A stretch of 64,000 nucleotides of DNA from the NCBI GenBank assembly GCA_028692875.1, contig JAQUWL010000003.1, positions 1-64,000 on the forward strand, read 5' to 3'. Below the pieces are notes generated by a model, which saw only the letters and a list, made by a program, of their open reading frames with translations, searched no databases and was not told the origin of the DNA. Each line of letters opens with the position of its first letter. Positions within the stretch are counted from its first letter, which is position 1. This stretch comes from Sulfurospirillaceae bacterium (GTDB lineage: Bacteria > Campylobacterota > Campylobacteria > Campylobacterales > Sulfurospirillaceae). The translations under genes were made by a program, and so were the position numbers. Shown piece by piece: positions 23,147 to 35,072 of this stretch.

Positions 23147-25690
23147 CGGAAGCTCTACCGTGCGTTTGATTATATTAATAGGTGTCTTAACCGTATCTTT
23201 AAGAATATGTGTTTCGATGGTTGGGTTAGCAATAGTGCCTCTAACATCAATATTTGTGTAGATATGTTTATCCTCCCCCAAAATCAAACCGCCAACGATA
23301 GGTATCATATCGATAGCACTACTAAATGTCTTAAGCGTCCTAATCTTTAAATCAAGGCTTAGCTTATTGCTGTCGGTATCTATAAAACCTTTTCCTACTA
23401 TATCAGCGTTATTTCCAGTTAGTTTCAGTTCGGTAATAGCGATAATGTTTTGACTTCTTGAAAAATTTATAAAACCATCCTTGATAAAATATCCATCTTG
23501 ATTGAATTTGGGGTCTTTGAAGATAAGCAAAGATGGCACAGCGTTGATGGTTGCCATAAGATTATCAAAGAATGACAAATCCTTAACAATAGCCTGATGT
23601 ATTTGTAGTTTTCCACTCAATGTTTTTTTATCTTTTCCCTTTACATGTAAGGAGAAATTTCCATCGTCAAAATACGATACGCCCGCAAATAGATTGAGAA
23701 AATTTGAATCTATCGACTCAGCGGCTATCTGTATACCTTCACGGTTTTTATCGTATAAAAAAGCTGATGTGTTTTTTTGGCAAGAGAGTTTTGTGGTGTC
23801 TTTAAAAAGAGTGGCAGTAAAACTATCGCAAGGTATAGTGCGATTTGCATCACTGTCGATAAAGGACGAATTGTTGCCCAATATATTGACTTTGATAGGA
23901 AAATAGTTGGTTGTTTCGTCTTTTATGGAGATGTTATAGTCCTTTACATGTAAAGTGATGTCTTTCTCTGCTTTTAAAGATAGTTTTTCATTTTTGCTTT
24001 TGGCACTAAATGTTTTTGTATCGGTATCTAAGTGAATAGTAAAATCCAAAATCGTTTTATTGTCCTCCATGAAAGGAGTTTTAACCTCTTTTAGATTTAA
24101 ATCTGCGGCAAAATTCTTAAAATCTTGCGTGTAGATTGTGGCATCGCCGTTTTGAATATCGTACGTTTTTAGTAGAGGAGAAAGTTTGCTTATTGAAGAT
24201 AAAGAGCTAAAGTCGAACACATTATTTGCTTGCCCAAAAAATATCTTTGTGGATAGTTCATCGATTTGAATAATTGTGTTTCCAAGCTTGTCTATCGCTA
24301 CATGTGAGCTTAGATTTTGTATGTTTTTAGCCTCGATAAGCTCCAAGGCATCAAGTTTAACGGAAAGATGGTTTATGGAGCTTGAGCCTTCGTAGGTTTG
24401 AGCTAAGGTGTTAAACACGCCTGTTGTGTTTATGTCAAAAAGTTTTTGATATTGCATGTTGGTATTGTCAAGATAGATATTGTAGTTGTCTAGTCTTATT
24501 TTTGCATTTGATGAGTACATATTTAAATCAGAAAGCGAAAATTTGGCATCTTTGACTATAAATTCGCCCGTCGCATTGATATCAAAAGGCAAAAATTTTA
24601 TGTCAAGATTGACTTTTGCGTCAGTTTTTCCAGAGTGTTGAGTTATTGGAACATTTATGTTAAAAGCTCTTAAAATTTTATGGATATTTTCATCCAGCAG
24701 ACTTTCTGCATTGAGATTTACAACGATTCCAGATGGTTTTGCGGGTGCTAAAAGATTGTAGATATAGATATTTGTTTTATCTATTTTTTTGCCCTGATAT
24801 ATAGGCTCAACAACATCAAAAATCAAACTATCCTTTTCAAAAGTAACGCCGATTTGCTTAGCTTTTGCACTGGGAACATCAGGATTAAATTTTATAATAG
24901 CATCTTTAACAGTGGCGTGACCTTTCATGCTTAGGGGAAAATAATCAAGCGTATTTAGGTCAAATTTTCCCTCAAAATAATCAAGTATATACTCACGTCC
25001 TACGATATTTTTATAAATCCAATCTTGTGCAATAGGGTCAAGTTCTACCTTTGAAAACAAAAACTCCATGCTTGGAGCAAATTTTTGAAAACTCTTAGTT
25101 GCTAATCTATAATTTAAAATATCATTACTGATTTGCGTTTCAATTATGCCTTCAATGCCAAATGTCTCAAATTTTCCCAAAAACTGGTAAACCTTTTGCC
25201 TTAAATTGATATCCAAATTTCCCTCAAGGCTGATATGAAAATCTTTCAAAACAAGTTTTTTTATCTGTGTATGTATCTTGCCGTCTTCTTTGGGTAATAC
25301 ATTTGCATCTAGGGTAATGTAGTCGCTGTTTAGGTAAAAAATATCGTCTTTAAAATAGAGTGTAACAGTTTTATTGTCATGTGTGATATTTGCGATAGAT
25401 ATGGTCTCAAAAAATTGGTTAATATATGGAAAATAGGTTACTATGGAAGATATCTCTTCGACAGATGTGTCACTTTTTGTCTGCTTGTCTATATTTATGC
25501 TCTGAATATCTAAAATCAACTTTTTATCTAATTTTATATATAATCCATATACTTTAATTTTAGGTAACGCTATCTCATCTATTTTGATGCCATAGACAAG
25601 TGTTGCGGTAAGAGCGGTAAATAATAAAAAGATGAATAAAAGAAGTATCCAAATTTTATTAATAGTATGTGATGTGGCTTTAATAATCAT
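23129..25690 (-). CDS. AsmA/YhdP-like (DUF3971) envelope protein
   Basis: An 853-residue protein with one N-terminal membrane helix (about residues 13-35, IWILLLFIFLLFTALTATLVY) and a long periplasmic beta-rich body without catalytic motifs. The layout and C-terminal segment (IVGKGFIDTDSNKLSLDLKI, VDMIPIVGGLILGEDKH-like) match AsmA2/DUF3971 proteins such as YhdP, which are thought to bridge inner and outer membrane and move phospholipids. Its start overlaps the divergent mltG coding start by 59 bases. Confidence 0.82.
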   Translation of the reverse strand: MIIKATSHTINKIWILLLFIFLLFTALTATLVYGIKIDEIALPKIKVYGLYIKLDKKLILDIQSINIDKQTKSDTSVEEISSIVTYFPYINQFFETISIANITHDNKTVTLYFKDDIFYLNSDYITLDANVLPKEDGKIHTQIKKLVLKDFHISLEGNLDINLRQKVYQFLGKFETFGIEGIIETQISNDILNYRLATKSFQKFAPSMEFLFSKVELDPIAQDWIYKNIVGREYILDYFEGKFDLNTLDYFPLSMKGHATVKDAIIKFNPDVPSAKAKQIGVTFEKDSLIFDVVEPIYQGKKIDKTNIYIYNLLAPAKPSGIVVNLNAESLLDENIHKILRAFNINVPITQHSGKTDAKVNLDIKFLPFDINATGEFIVKDAKFSLSDLNMYSSNAKIRLDNYNIYLDNTNMQYQKLFDINTTGVFNTLAQTYEGSSSINHLSVKLDALELIEAKNIQNLSSHVAIDKLGNTIIQIDELSTKIFFGQANNVFDFSSLSSISKLSPLLKTYDIQNGDATIYTQDFKNFAADLNLKEVKTPFMEDNKTILDFTIHLDTDTKTFSAKSKNEKLSLKAEKDITLHVKDYNISIKDETTNYFPIKVNILGNNSSFIDSDANRTIPCDSFTATLFKDTTKLSCQKNTSAFLYDKNREGIQIAAESIDSNFLNLFAGVSYFDDGNFSLHVKGKDKKTLSGKLQIHQAIVKDLSFFDNLMATINAVPSLLIFKDPKFNQDGYFIKDGFINFSRSQNIIAITELKLTGNNADIVGKGFIDTDSNKLSLDLKIRTLKTFSSAIDMIPIVGGLILGEDKHIYTNIDVRGTIANPTIETHILKDTVKTPINIIKRTVELPLKIFQ

Positions 25691-26570
25691 ATATTCACTT
25701 ATCTTTCACTTGAGTAGACCAATAAATTCAACCTCGGTTGTATACGTACCTCAAGGCTCAATTGCTCAAATTATAACATATCTGGGTGAGAAAAATTTTA
25801 ACCTTTATCCGCAAGTCGACAAGTATTTAATGTTGCTGATTGGAAGACCTCAGAGTGGCTGGGTGGATATCGGAGTTCAAAATATCACAAGAGGTGATTT
25901 TTTATACAAAGTAAGCCACTCCAAAGCGGCACTTCGTCCACTTACTCTAGTTCCAGGCGAAACTACAGAGATATTTTTTATGCAGATTCAAAAAGATTTT
26001 GGTTTAGACTTGACGCTTTTAAAGAAAGAGTACGCCCATTTGTCTCCAGAGATTGAAGGTTTTATTGTTCCAGAGACATATTATCTGCCAATAGGCATTA
26101 GTGAAAAACATATTATTCATTTTCTTGTGTCACATGCAAAACGCTATCACAAGGTCATGTCCGAAAAAATTTTTGGCGAATACAATACTATAAAGTGGCA
26201 TAAATTTTTAGTGATAGCCTCAATTATCCAAAAAGAAGCTGCAAACAATGAAGAGATGCCTCTTATCTCTTCTGTAATTTATAATCGATTGAAGAAAGAT
26301 ATGAAACTGCAAATGGATGGAACGTTAAACTATGGAAAAAATTCACATGTTGCTGTAACGCCAAAAATGATTAGAGAGGATATATCTTCCTACAACACTT
26401 ATTTGCATAAAGGTATACCGCCATCAGCTATTTGTGTTGTTGGCAAAGAGGCTATTTTGGCAGCTATTTTTCCAAAAAACACGCCATATCTATATTTTGT
26501 TAAGGGTAAAAATGGCAAACATACATTTTCTCAAACCTATGAGGGACATTTGCAAAACTTTAATAAATAA
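25632..26570 (+). CDS. mltG: Endolytic murein transglycosylase MltG
   Basis: Inner-membrane lytic transglycosylase that cleaves nascent glycan strands and sets their length. 312 residues: N-terminal helix (about 7-27), LysM-like segment (GSIAQIITYLGEKNF) and the YceG core with catalytic Glu in ASIIQKEAANNEEM, SVIYNRLKKDMKLQMDGT, and the C-terminal PKNTPYLYFVKGKNGKHTFS. The ATG at 25632 makes a 59-base head-to-head overlap with the AsmA-like gene; a later GTG at 25674 would shorten this but would leave the membrane helix incomplete. Confidence 0.92.
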   Translation: MNKRSIQILLIVCDVALIIIYSLIFHLSRPINSTSVVYVPQGSIAQIITYLGEKNFNLYPQVDKYLMLLIGRPQSGWVDIGVQNITRGDFLYKVSHSKAALRPLTLVPGETTEIFFMQIQKDFGLDLTLLKKEYAHLSPEIEGFIVPETYYLPIGISEKHIIHFLVSHAKRYHKVMSEKIFGEYNTIKWHKFLVIASIIQKEAANNEEMPLISSVIYNRLKKDMKLQMDGTLNYGKNSHVAVTPKMIREDISSYNTYLHKGIPPSAICVVGKEAILAAIFPKNTPYLYFVKGKNGKHTFSQTYEGHLQNFNK

Positions 26571-26590
26571 ACTGATACGATAACGGTTAA

Positions 26591-28861
<2,271 letters not shown>

Positions 28862-28882
28862 AAACCTATAAGGAGAGAAATA

Positions 28883-29734
28883 ATGAAAGAAATTCAGTAT
28901 AAAGATATTGTACAAGCCATTCGCGATTGTATTATCTATAGTGGAACAAATCTTCCGCAAGATTCCTATAAGGCATTGCAAAATGCCTATGAAAATGAAA
29001 AAAGTCCTGTTTGCAAAGAGGTACTTAAACAGCTTCTTGAAAATGCAGATATCGCTTCAAATGAGGCAAGACCACTTTGTCAAGACACAGGGCTGGCTGT
29101 CTTTTTTGTAAAAGTCGGCGAGGATGTCAAAATCAAAGGTGGTAGTTTGAAAAAAGCTATCAATGAAGGCACCGAAAAAGGATATAAAGATGGCTATTTA
29201 AGAGCCTCTACATGTCATTGGGATACTCGTGCAAATCTAAAAGATGAGGTGGGTTACAACTTGCCTGCTATTATTCATTTTGATTTGGTTGAGGGCGATG
29301 AGCTTGAGATAGAGTATGCTGCTAAAGGTGGCGGAAGTGAAAATGTTAGCCGAGCAACCGTATTTGCTCCAGCAAAAGGTCGAAAAGGCATAGTTGAGTA
29401 TGTCAAGCAAGTTATATCTGATGCAGGTCCAAATCCATGCCCACCCTTAACAGTCGGTGTTGGAATAGGTGGAACATTTGAAAAAGCGGTAATCTCTTCA
29501 AAACATGCACTTTTTAGAGAGCTAGGTAGTGTCAATCCTGACCCTGTTTTAGACTCAATGGAAAAAGAGCTGATGGTTGAGTTAAATAAGCTGGGTATTG
29601 GTGCTATGGGCATGGGAGGAACACAGACTGTTTTAGGTGTTCATATAGAGAAAAATCCTTGTCATATCGCTAGTCTTCCAGTTAGTGTAAATGTTCAATG
29701 TCATAGCAGTAGACATACTGTTATCAAGTTTTAG
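28883..29734 (+). CDS. Class I fumarate hydratase, alpha subunit
   Basis: Iron-sulfur dependent hydro-lyase interconverting fumarate and malate, oxygen-sensitive as expected for class I. 283 residues, corresponding to the N-terminal half of single-chain class I fumarases. Cysteine ligands for the 4Fe-4S cluster: RPLCQDTGLAVFF, the ASTCHWDTRAN region and GPNPCPPLTVGVG. Ribosome site AAGGAGAG. L-tartrate dehydratase shares the fold, but the TCA gene context favours fumarase. Confidence 0.92.
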   Translation: MKEIQYKDIVQAIRDCIIYSGTNLPQDSYKALQNAYENEKSPVCKEVLKQLLENADIASNEARPLCQDTGLAVFFVKVGEDVKIKGGSLKKAINEGTEKGYKDGYLRASTCHWDTRANLKDEVGYNLPAIIHFDLVEGDELEIEYAAKGGGSENVSRATVFAPAKGRKGIVEYVKQVISDAGPNPCPPLTVGVGIGGTFEKAVISSKHALFRELGSVNPDPVLDSMEKELMVELNKLGIGAMGMGGTQTVLGVHIEKNPCHIASLPVSVNVQCHSSRHTVIKF

Positions 29735-29749
29735 TTAGGAGATTTTAAG

Positions 29750-30313
29750 ATGAGTAAAACATACCATTTAACCACCCCTTTGAGCGAAGAAGATGTTTGT
29801 CAGTTGAAAGCTGGAGATATCGTATATCTTAACGGTATAGTCTATACAGCCCGTGATGCGGCACATAAAAAACTTGTTGATTTGCTAGATGAAGGAAAAG
29901 AGTTGCCTTTTGATATGAAAGGTGCAGTGATATATTTTGTAGGACCAACTCCGCCAAAACCAGGCGACCCAATAGGCAGTGCAGGACCAACAACGAGCTA
30001 TCGTATGGACTCTTATTCTCCAAAGCTTATCAACGAGCAAGGACTTAAGGGAATGATAGGCAAAGGCAAACGCAATCAAGACGTTATTGATGCGTGCGTC
30101 AAATCCAAAGCAATCTACTTTGGAGCCACTGGAGGTGCTGGAGCATTACTAGCAAGACAGATAAAAAGTGCTGAAGTTATTGCGTATCCAGAGCTAGGAC
30201 CTGAAGCTATTCGCAAGATAGAAGTGGTTGATTTTCCACTAACGGTTATCAATGACACATACGGTCAAGATATGTATTTGATGGGCAGAGCACAGTACGA
30301 AATTAAAGATTAG
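29750..30313 (+). CDS. Class I fumarate hydratase, beta subunit
   Basis: Beta subunit of the two-chain class I fumarase, forming the other half of the active site. 187 residues with VYLNGIVYTARDAAHK, GPTPPKPGDPIGSAGPTTSYRMD and GATGGAGALLARQIK. It follows the alpha gene after 15 bases with a TAGGAG site. A weak terminator hairpin lies after it. Confidence 0.93.
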   Translation: MSKTYHLTTPLSEEDVCQLKAGDIVYLNGIVYTARDAAHKKLVDLLDEGKELPFDMKGAVIYFVGPTPPKPGDPIGSAGPTTSYRMDSYSPKLINEQGLKGMIGKGKRNQDVIDACVKSKAIYFGATGGAGALLARQIKSAEVIAYPELGPEAIRKIEVVDFPLTVINDTYGQDMYLMGRAQYEIKD

Positions 30314-30333
30314 AGTATAAGCTTAAATTATAG

Positions 30334-30360
30334 ACACAAAAAATATATAGTTGTGTTTTT
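30334..30360 (+). terminator. Weak terminator between fumarase beta and sucC
   Basis: Stem ACACAA / TTGTGT (6 bp) with an 11-base AT loop, followed by a T-run. It may attenuate rather than stop transcription into sucCD-oor. Confidence 0.4.
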
Positions 30361-30370
30361 TATTGATATG

Positions 30371-30420
30371 ATAGAAAATTAACTATAAAGTCTTTCAAAT
30401 AGAAAATTATATTTTCTATT
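30371..30420 (+). promoter_or_regulatory. sucC leader with direct and inverted repeats
   Basis: ATAGAAAATTA occurs at 30371-30381 and again at 30399-30409, 28 bases apart. The second copy is also the left arm of a perfect inverted repeat AATAGAAAAT-TAT-ATTTTCTATT (30398-30420), ending just before the AGGAG of sucC. The arrangement suggests a regulator site or leader structure controlling the sucCD-oorDABC unit. Confidence 0.4.
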
Positions 30421-30436
30421 AATTTCAGGAGTATTA

Positions 30437-31615
30437 ATGAATATTCACGAGTATCAGGCAAAAGATGTTTTTAGGAAATATAATGTTTCGGTTCCTAGGG
30501 GTTATGTTGCCACTTCAGTTAAAGAGGCAGTTGAGCATGCCAAGCATCTAGGCGGTAGTGTTTGGGTTGTAAAAGCTCAGATACATGCTGGAGGAAGAGG
30601 TCTTGCTGGTGGTGTAAAATTGGCTAGAAGCCTTGATGAGGTTGCGGTACATGCTGGAGATATTTTGGGTATGACATTGGTAACACACCAAACTGGACCT
30701 AAAGGAAAAAAAGTTCACAAGGTATATATCGAAGAGGGTGCTCAAATTGCTAAAGAGTTTTATCTCTCTATATTGTTAGATAGAGCTTTGGAGTTGCCTG
30801 TTATGATGACTTCGACCGAGGGTGGTATGGATATAGAGCTTGTTGCAAAAAATACTCCTGAAAAAATTATAAAAACAACGATTGACCCAGCCATTGGGTT
30901 TCAGGGTTTTCATGGAAGAAAATTGGCATTTGGACTAGGATTACCAAAAGAAGATATTGGTAAATTTGTCAACTTTGCCTCCGCTCTTTATAGAGCATAT
31001 ATAGAAAATGATGCCGAAATGGTTGAGATAAATCCTCTTATCCAAACCAAGCATGGGGATTTTTTGGCACTTGATGGAAAGATGGGTTTTGATGACAACG
31101 CTATACCTTTGAGACATCCGCAGATAGAAGAGATGAGAGATTTTAGTGAAGAAGAGCCGAGCGAAACAGAGGCAAAAAAATACGGACTATCGTATGTGAA
31201 GCTTGATGGAAGCGTAGGTTGTATGGTAAACGGTGCAGGTCTAGCAATGGCAACTATGGATATCATAAAGCATGAAGGCGGAGAACCTGCTAACTTTTTA
31301 GATGTTGGTGGCGGGGCAAATCCACAGACTGTTGCCAAGGGTTTTGAGATTATATTAAAAGATCCAAACGTAAAGTCAATCTTTGTAAATATTTTTGGTG
31401 GTATCGTAAGATGCGATAGGATTGCCAATGGTATTTTGGAAGCAACTAAATTGGTGGATGTAAATATACCCGTAATTGTAAGACTTGATGGAACTAACGC
31501 TAAAGAGGCTAGTGAGATTTTGAAAAATGCCAATATCTCAAATGTTATTACCGCATTTGATTTGAGTGACGGTGCGAAAAAGGCTGTTTTAGCATCTTTG
31601 GAGACAAACGTATGA
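30437..31615 (+). CDS. sucC: Succinate-CoA ligase, beta subunit
   Basis: Beta subunit of succinyl-CoA synthetase, with ATP-grasp and succinate-binding domains. 392 residues starting MNIHEYQAK, with [36 protein letters not shown] and [13 protein letters not shown]. It links succinate and succinyl-CoA, feeding OorDABC in the reductive direction. Its stop overlaps the sucD start (ATGA). Confidence 0.97.
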   Translation: MNIHEYQAKDVFRKYNVSVPRGYVATSVKEAVEHAKHLGGSVWVVKAQIHAGGRGLAGGVKLARSLDEVAVHAGDILGMTLVTHQTGPKGKKVHKVYIEEGAQIAKEFYLSILLDRALELPVMMTSTEGGMDIELVAKNTPEKIIKTTIDPAIGFQGFHGRKLAFGLGLPKEDIGKFVNFASALYRAYIENDAEMVEINPLIQTKHGDFLALDGKMGFDDNAIPLRHPQIEEMRDFSEEEPSETEAKKYGLSYVKLDGSVGCMVNGAGLAMATMDIIKHEGGEPANFLDVGGGANPQTVAKGFEIILKDPNVKSIFVNIFGGIVRCDRIANGILEATKLVDVNIPVIVRLDGTNAKEASEILKNANISNVITAFDLSDGAKKAVLASLETNV

Positions 31616-32481
31616 GTATACTTGTAGATAAAAATACAAAAGTAATTGTTCAAGGTTTTACAGGAAAAGAGGGTACTTTTCACGCAGAACAGTGTTTGGC
31701 GTATGGCACAAAAATTGTTGGCGGTGTGACACCAAACAAGGGCGGACAAGAGCATTTGGGCTTACCAGTTTTCAATACAGTTCAAGAGGCAATAAACGCC
31801 ACAGGTGCAACTGTAAGTATGATTTTTGTGCCACCTGCTTTTGTTGCAGATGCCATCATGGAAGCCTCTGATGCGGGGATTGAGCTTGCTGTTGTTATTA
31901 CAGAAGGTGCTCCAGTACAAGATATCATGCATGCCAAGGCGTATGCTAATAAATGCAATATGAAGATTATTGGTCCAAATTGTCCAGGTATTATCACAGC
32001 ACAAGAGTCCAAAATAGGCATAATGCCGGGTTCAGTTTTTAAAAAAGGGTGTGTTGGTTTGATTTCAAAATCTGGCACTTTGACATATGAAGGTGCAAAT
32101 CAAGTCTGTAAAGAAGGCTATGGTATCTCGACTGCTATCGGCATAGGAGGCGACCCCATTATCGGGCTTTCATATAAAGAGCTTTTGCCTCTTTTTGAAC
32201 AAGACGAGCAGACAAAAGCAGTTGTTATAATAGGCGAAATTGGCGGTGATTTGGAGATTCAAGCAGCCAAGTTTATAAAAGAAAACTTTACAAAACCAGT
32301 TATTGCTTTTATCGCAGGACAAACTGCACCTAAGGGCAAAAGAATGGGTCATGCTGGGGCTATTGTGAGTGGTAGTGCTGGAACTGCTGATGAAAAGATG
32401 AAGGCACTTGAGGAAGCTGGTGTACATGTTGTTAAATCTCCTGCGGACATCGGTAAAAAAGTGGCGGAGGTACTAAAATGA
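31612..32481 (+). CDS. sucD: Succinate-CoA ligase, alpha subunit
   Basis: CoA-binding subunit; the phosphorylated active-site histidine lies in [17 protein letters not shown] near residue 245. 289 residues with [25 protein letters not shown] and the CoA-binding Rossmann fold. Its end overlaps the downstream HMA-domain gene by ATGA. Confidence 0.97.
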   Translation: MSILVDKNTKVIVQGFTGKEGTFHAEQCLAYGTKIVGGVTPNKGGQEHLGLPVFNTVQEAINATGATVSMIFVPPAFVADAIMEASDAGIELAVVITEGAPVQDIMHAKAYANKCNMKIIGPNCPGIITAQESKIGIMPGSVFKKGCVGLISKSGTLTYEGANQVCKEGYGISTAIGIGGDPIIGLSYKELLPLFEQDEQTKAVVIIGEIGGDLEIQAAKFIKENFTKPVIAFIAGQTAPKGKRMGHAGAIVSGSAGTADEKMKALEEAGVHVVKSPADIGKKVAEVLK

Positions 32482-32777
32482 AAAAAACATTTGAGGTTTT
32501 AAATATAAAATGTGGCGGATGTGCCAATACTGTAAAATCAAAACTAAAATCAAGATTTCCAGATATTGAAGTGGATTTGGATTTTGAGCCACGAAAAGTA
32601 AGTGCAACGATAAATAGTGATGATGATGAAAAATACCTATTGCAAACACTTAGGTCTTTAGGGTATCCATATATAAATGATGATTTAAGTGGTGTCGAGG
32701 GTGTTTTGTTGAAAGGTAAGAGTTTTGTCTCATGTGCAATCGGAAAAATAAGTAACAAGAAGGAGAGTAAACAATGA
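32478..32777 (+). CDS. Heavy-metal-associated (HMA) domain protein
   Basis: A 99-residue cytoplasmic protein with a ferredoxin-like HMA fold at residues 1-68, metal motif in [16 protein letters not shown] (CxxC at about residues 12-15), followed by a basic, non-conserved tail of about 30 residues. Such domains bind Cu(I) or other soft metals. It is locked between sucD and oorD by ATGA overlaps on both sides, an unusual place for a metal chaperone; a role in metal or cluster handling for the Oor complex is conceivable but not shown. Confidence 0.8.
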   Translation: MKKTFEVLNIKCGGCANTVKSKLKSRFPDIEVDLDFEPRKVSATINSDDDEKYLLQTLRSLGYPYINDDLSGVEGVLLKGKSFVSCAIGKISNKKESKQ

Positions 32778-33085
32778 GCACAATAAATGCTCCAAAAGAT
32801 ACACCAGTTTGGGTCAATATAGCCAGATGCAAGGCGTGTGACTTATGTGTTAGTATGTGTCCTGCTGGTGTTTTAGCGATGGTTCCTGCTCCAAACTCTG
32901 TTCAAGGCTCTATGATATCAGTTGTCAATCCTGAGTCATGCATTGGTTGTAGAGATTGTGAACTTCATTGTCCTGATTTTGCAATATATGTTGCCGAGAA
33001 AAGCGAGTTCAAATTTGCAAAATTAACAGAAGATGCCAAAGTACGTGCCGAGGCTATCAGAAACAACAATTTTAGAAAGTTATAG
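32774..33085 (+). CDS. oorD: 2-oxoglutarate:acceptor oxidoreductase, delta subunit (ferredoxin-like)
   Basis: Electron-transfer subunit of the Oor complex. 103 residues with two 4Fe-4S motifs: CKACDLCVSMCPAG and CIGCRDCELHCPD. It carries electrons between OorB and ferredoxin or flavodoxin. First of oorDABC in the order typical for Campylobacterota; overlaps the HMA gene by four bases. Confidence 0.95.
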   Translation: MSTINAPKDTPVWVNIARCKACDLCVSMCPAGVLAMVPAPNSVQGSMISVVNPESCIGCRDCELHCPDFAIYVAEKSEFKFAKLTEDAKVRAEAIRNNNFRKL

Positions 33086-33094
33086 GGAGCATTA

Positions 33095-34228
33095 ATGGCA
33101 AGAGAAGTAGTATCTAGCGGTAATGCACTCGCTGCAAAAGCTGCGATAGATTGTGAATGTAAATTTTTTGGAGGCTATCCGATTACTCCATCTAGTGAGG
33201 TTGCGGAGGATTTGAGTATTTTATTGCCTAAAAATGGTGGCAAATTTATTCAGATGGAAGATGAAATAGCTGGTATTTGCGTTGCACTTGGGGCTTCTAT
33301 GAGTGGAGTAAAAGCTATGACTGCAACAAGTGGACCGGGAATTTCGCTGAAGGCAGAACAGATTGGATATAGCTTTATTACTGAAACTCCTTTGGTGATT
33401 GTTAATGTAATGAGAGGAGGTCCATCAACTGGTCTTCCAACTCGTGTTTCACAAGCAGATGTTGGTCAAGCAAAATATCCAACACATGGAGATTTTGAAT
33501 CTATCTCACTATGCCCTGGAAGTCTGGAAGAGGCATATACCGAAACAGTAAGAGCATTTAATATCGCTGAAAAATATATGACACCAGTTTTTGTTCTTTT
33601 GGATGAAACATTGGGTCATATGCACGGAAAGGCAATTTTGCCAGACTTAGAGGAGATAAAAGCTGGCATTATTAGAAGAAAAGAGTTTACAGGGGAGCCT
33701 AAAGACTACAAGCCTTTTGATGCAGGTCCGACAGAACCAGCCGTGCTAAATCCTTTTTTCAAAGGATATCACTACCATGTAACAGGCTTGCACCATGGTC
33801 CAAATGGTTTTCCAACAGAAGATGCTCAAAGATGCCAATACAATATTGACAGACTGATGAATAAAATTCGTGCCAACTACGATGACCTTGTGCATTCGGA
33901 AGATTTTATGTTACATGATGCTGAAGTGTGTATTATCGCATATGGAAGCATTAGCAGAGGCGCCAAAGAAGCAGTTATGAAGCTAAGAAGAGAGGGCATT
34001 AAAGCTGGACTTTTTAGACCTATTACGCTTTGGCCAAGTCCAGAGAAAAAACTTAAAGAGGTAGGTGAAAGATTTAAAAAAATATTTATAACTGAGCTCA
34101 ATATGGGTCAATACCTTCAAGAGATTCAGCGTGTTATGCAAAGAGATGATTTTGCTACGCTGCATAAAGCAAATGGACGTCCTATATCGCCTTGCGAAAT
34201 GGTTGCAAAAGTTAAGGAGATGATGTAA
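33095..34228 (+). CDS. oorA: 2-oxoglutarate:acceptor oxidoreductase, alpha subunit
   Basis: Alpha subunit with the pyrimidine-binding and CoA-related domains of the 2-oxoacid oxidoreductase family. 377 residues, with the start SSGNALAAKAAIDCECKFFGGYPITPSSEV-type region, ATSGPGISLKAEQ, RGGPSTGLPTRVSQAD and YGSISRGAKEA. In the reductive TCA cycle the complex fixes CO2 onto succinyl-CoA. Its stop overlaps the oorB start (TAATG). Confidence 0.96.
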   Translation: MAREVVSSGNALAAKAAIDCECKFFGGYPITPSSEVAEDLSILLPKNGGKFIQMEDEIAGICVALGASMSGVKAMTATSGPGISLKAEQIGYSFITETPLVIVNVMRGGPSTGLPTRVSQADVGQAKYPTHGDFESISLCPGSLEEAYTETVRAFNIAEKYMTPVFVLLDETLGHMHGKAILPDLEEIKAGIIRRKEFTGEPKDYKPFDAGPTEPAVLNPFFKGYHYHVTGLHHGPNGFPTEDAQRCQYNIDRLMNKIRANYDDLVHSEDFMLHDAEVCIIAYGSISRGAKEAVMKLRREGIKAGLFRPITLWPSPEKKLKEVGERFKKIFITELNMGQYLQEIQRVMQRDDFATLHKANGRPISPCEMVAKVKEMM

Positions 34229-35061
34229 TGGCATTTAATTATGATAAATATCTAAGAGTAGATAAAATGCCCACGCTTTGGTGCTGGGGATGTGGCGATG
34301 GCGTTATACTAAAGTCTGTTGTAAGGGCTATTGATAAAATGGGCTGGAATATGGATGATGTATGTGTGGTTTCAGGAATTGGGTGTAGCGGTCGTTTTAG
34401 CTCATATATAGACTGCAATACTGTTCACACAACCCATGGTCGTGCCATTGCATATGCAACAGGTATAAAACTTGCAAATCCTGATAAACATGTTATTGTT
34501 GTAACTGGCGATGGCGATGGTTTGGCAATCGGCGGAAATCACACAATTCACGGATGTAGAAGAAATATAGATTTAAACCATATTTTGATTAATAACTTTA
34601 TCTATGGACTTACAAACTCTCAAACAAGTCCAACAACTCCGCAAGGCATGTGGACATCGACTGCACACTATGGAAACGTTGATCCTGCTTTTGATGCGGC
34701 AAGATTGGCTGATGCAGCGGGGGCAACTTTTGTTGGCAGGGAGACTGTGTTGGATCCTCAAAAAATTGAAAAACTTTTAATCGAGGGTTTTAGCCATAAA
34801 GGTTATTCGTTTTTCGATATTTTTTCCAATTGTCATATAAATTTGGGCAGAAAAAACAAGATGGGCGAGGCGGTTCAAAATCTTAAGTGGATTGAGAACA
34901 AAACTGTATCTAAGAAAAAATTTGACCTTTTGGGCGAAGACGAGAAGGTTGGCAAATTTCCAACAGGCGTATTGAAGCATGAGAAAGATAAATTAGAATA
35001 TTGTGACGCTTATGATAAAGTTATTTTTGCGGCACAAAATAAAACAACCGTTAGTCTGTAA
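34228..35061 (+). CDS. oorB: 2-oxoglutarate:acceptor oxidoreductase, beta subunit
   Basis: Thiamine-pyrophosphate and 4Fe-4S binding subunit. 277 residues with LWCWGCGDGV (cluster cysteines), VSGIGCSGRFSSY, and the TPP motif GDGDGLAIGGNH ending near NNFIYGLTNSQTSPTTP. Starts within the oorA stop codon context and is 11 bases before oorC. Confidence 0.96.
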   Translation: MAFNYDKYLRVDKMPTLWCWGCGDGVILKSVVRAIDKMGWNMDDVCVVSGIGCSGRFSSYIDCNTVHTTHGRAIAYATGIKLANPDKHVIVVTGDGDGLAIGGNHTIHGCRRNIDLNHILINNFIYGLTNSQTSPTTPQGMWTSTAHYGNVDPAFDAARLADAAGATFVGRETVLDPQKIEKLLIEGFSHKGYSFFDIFSNCHINLGRKNKMGEAVQNLKWIENKTVSKKKFDLLGEDEKVGKFPTGVLKHEKDKLEYCDAYDKVIFAAQNKTTVSL

Positions 35062-35072
35062 GGAGAAACACA

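Noticed and set aside
30988-31755. 255-codon open frame antisense to sucC/sucD
   Set aside because: Fully covered by two conserved genes; its composition mirrors their codon usage and no ribosome site or known motif was seen.
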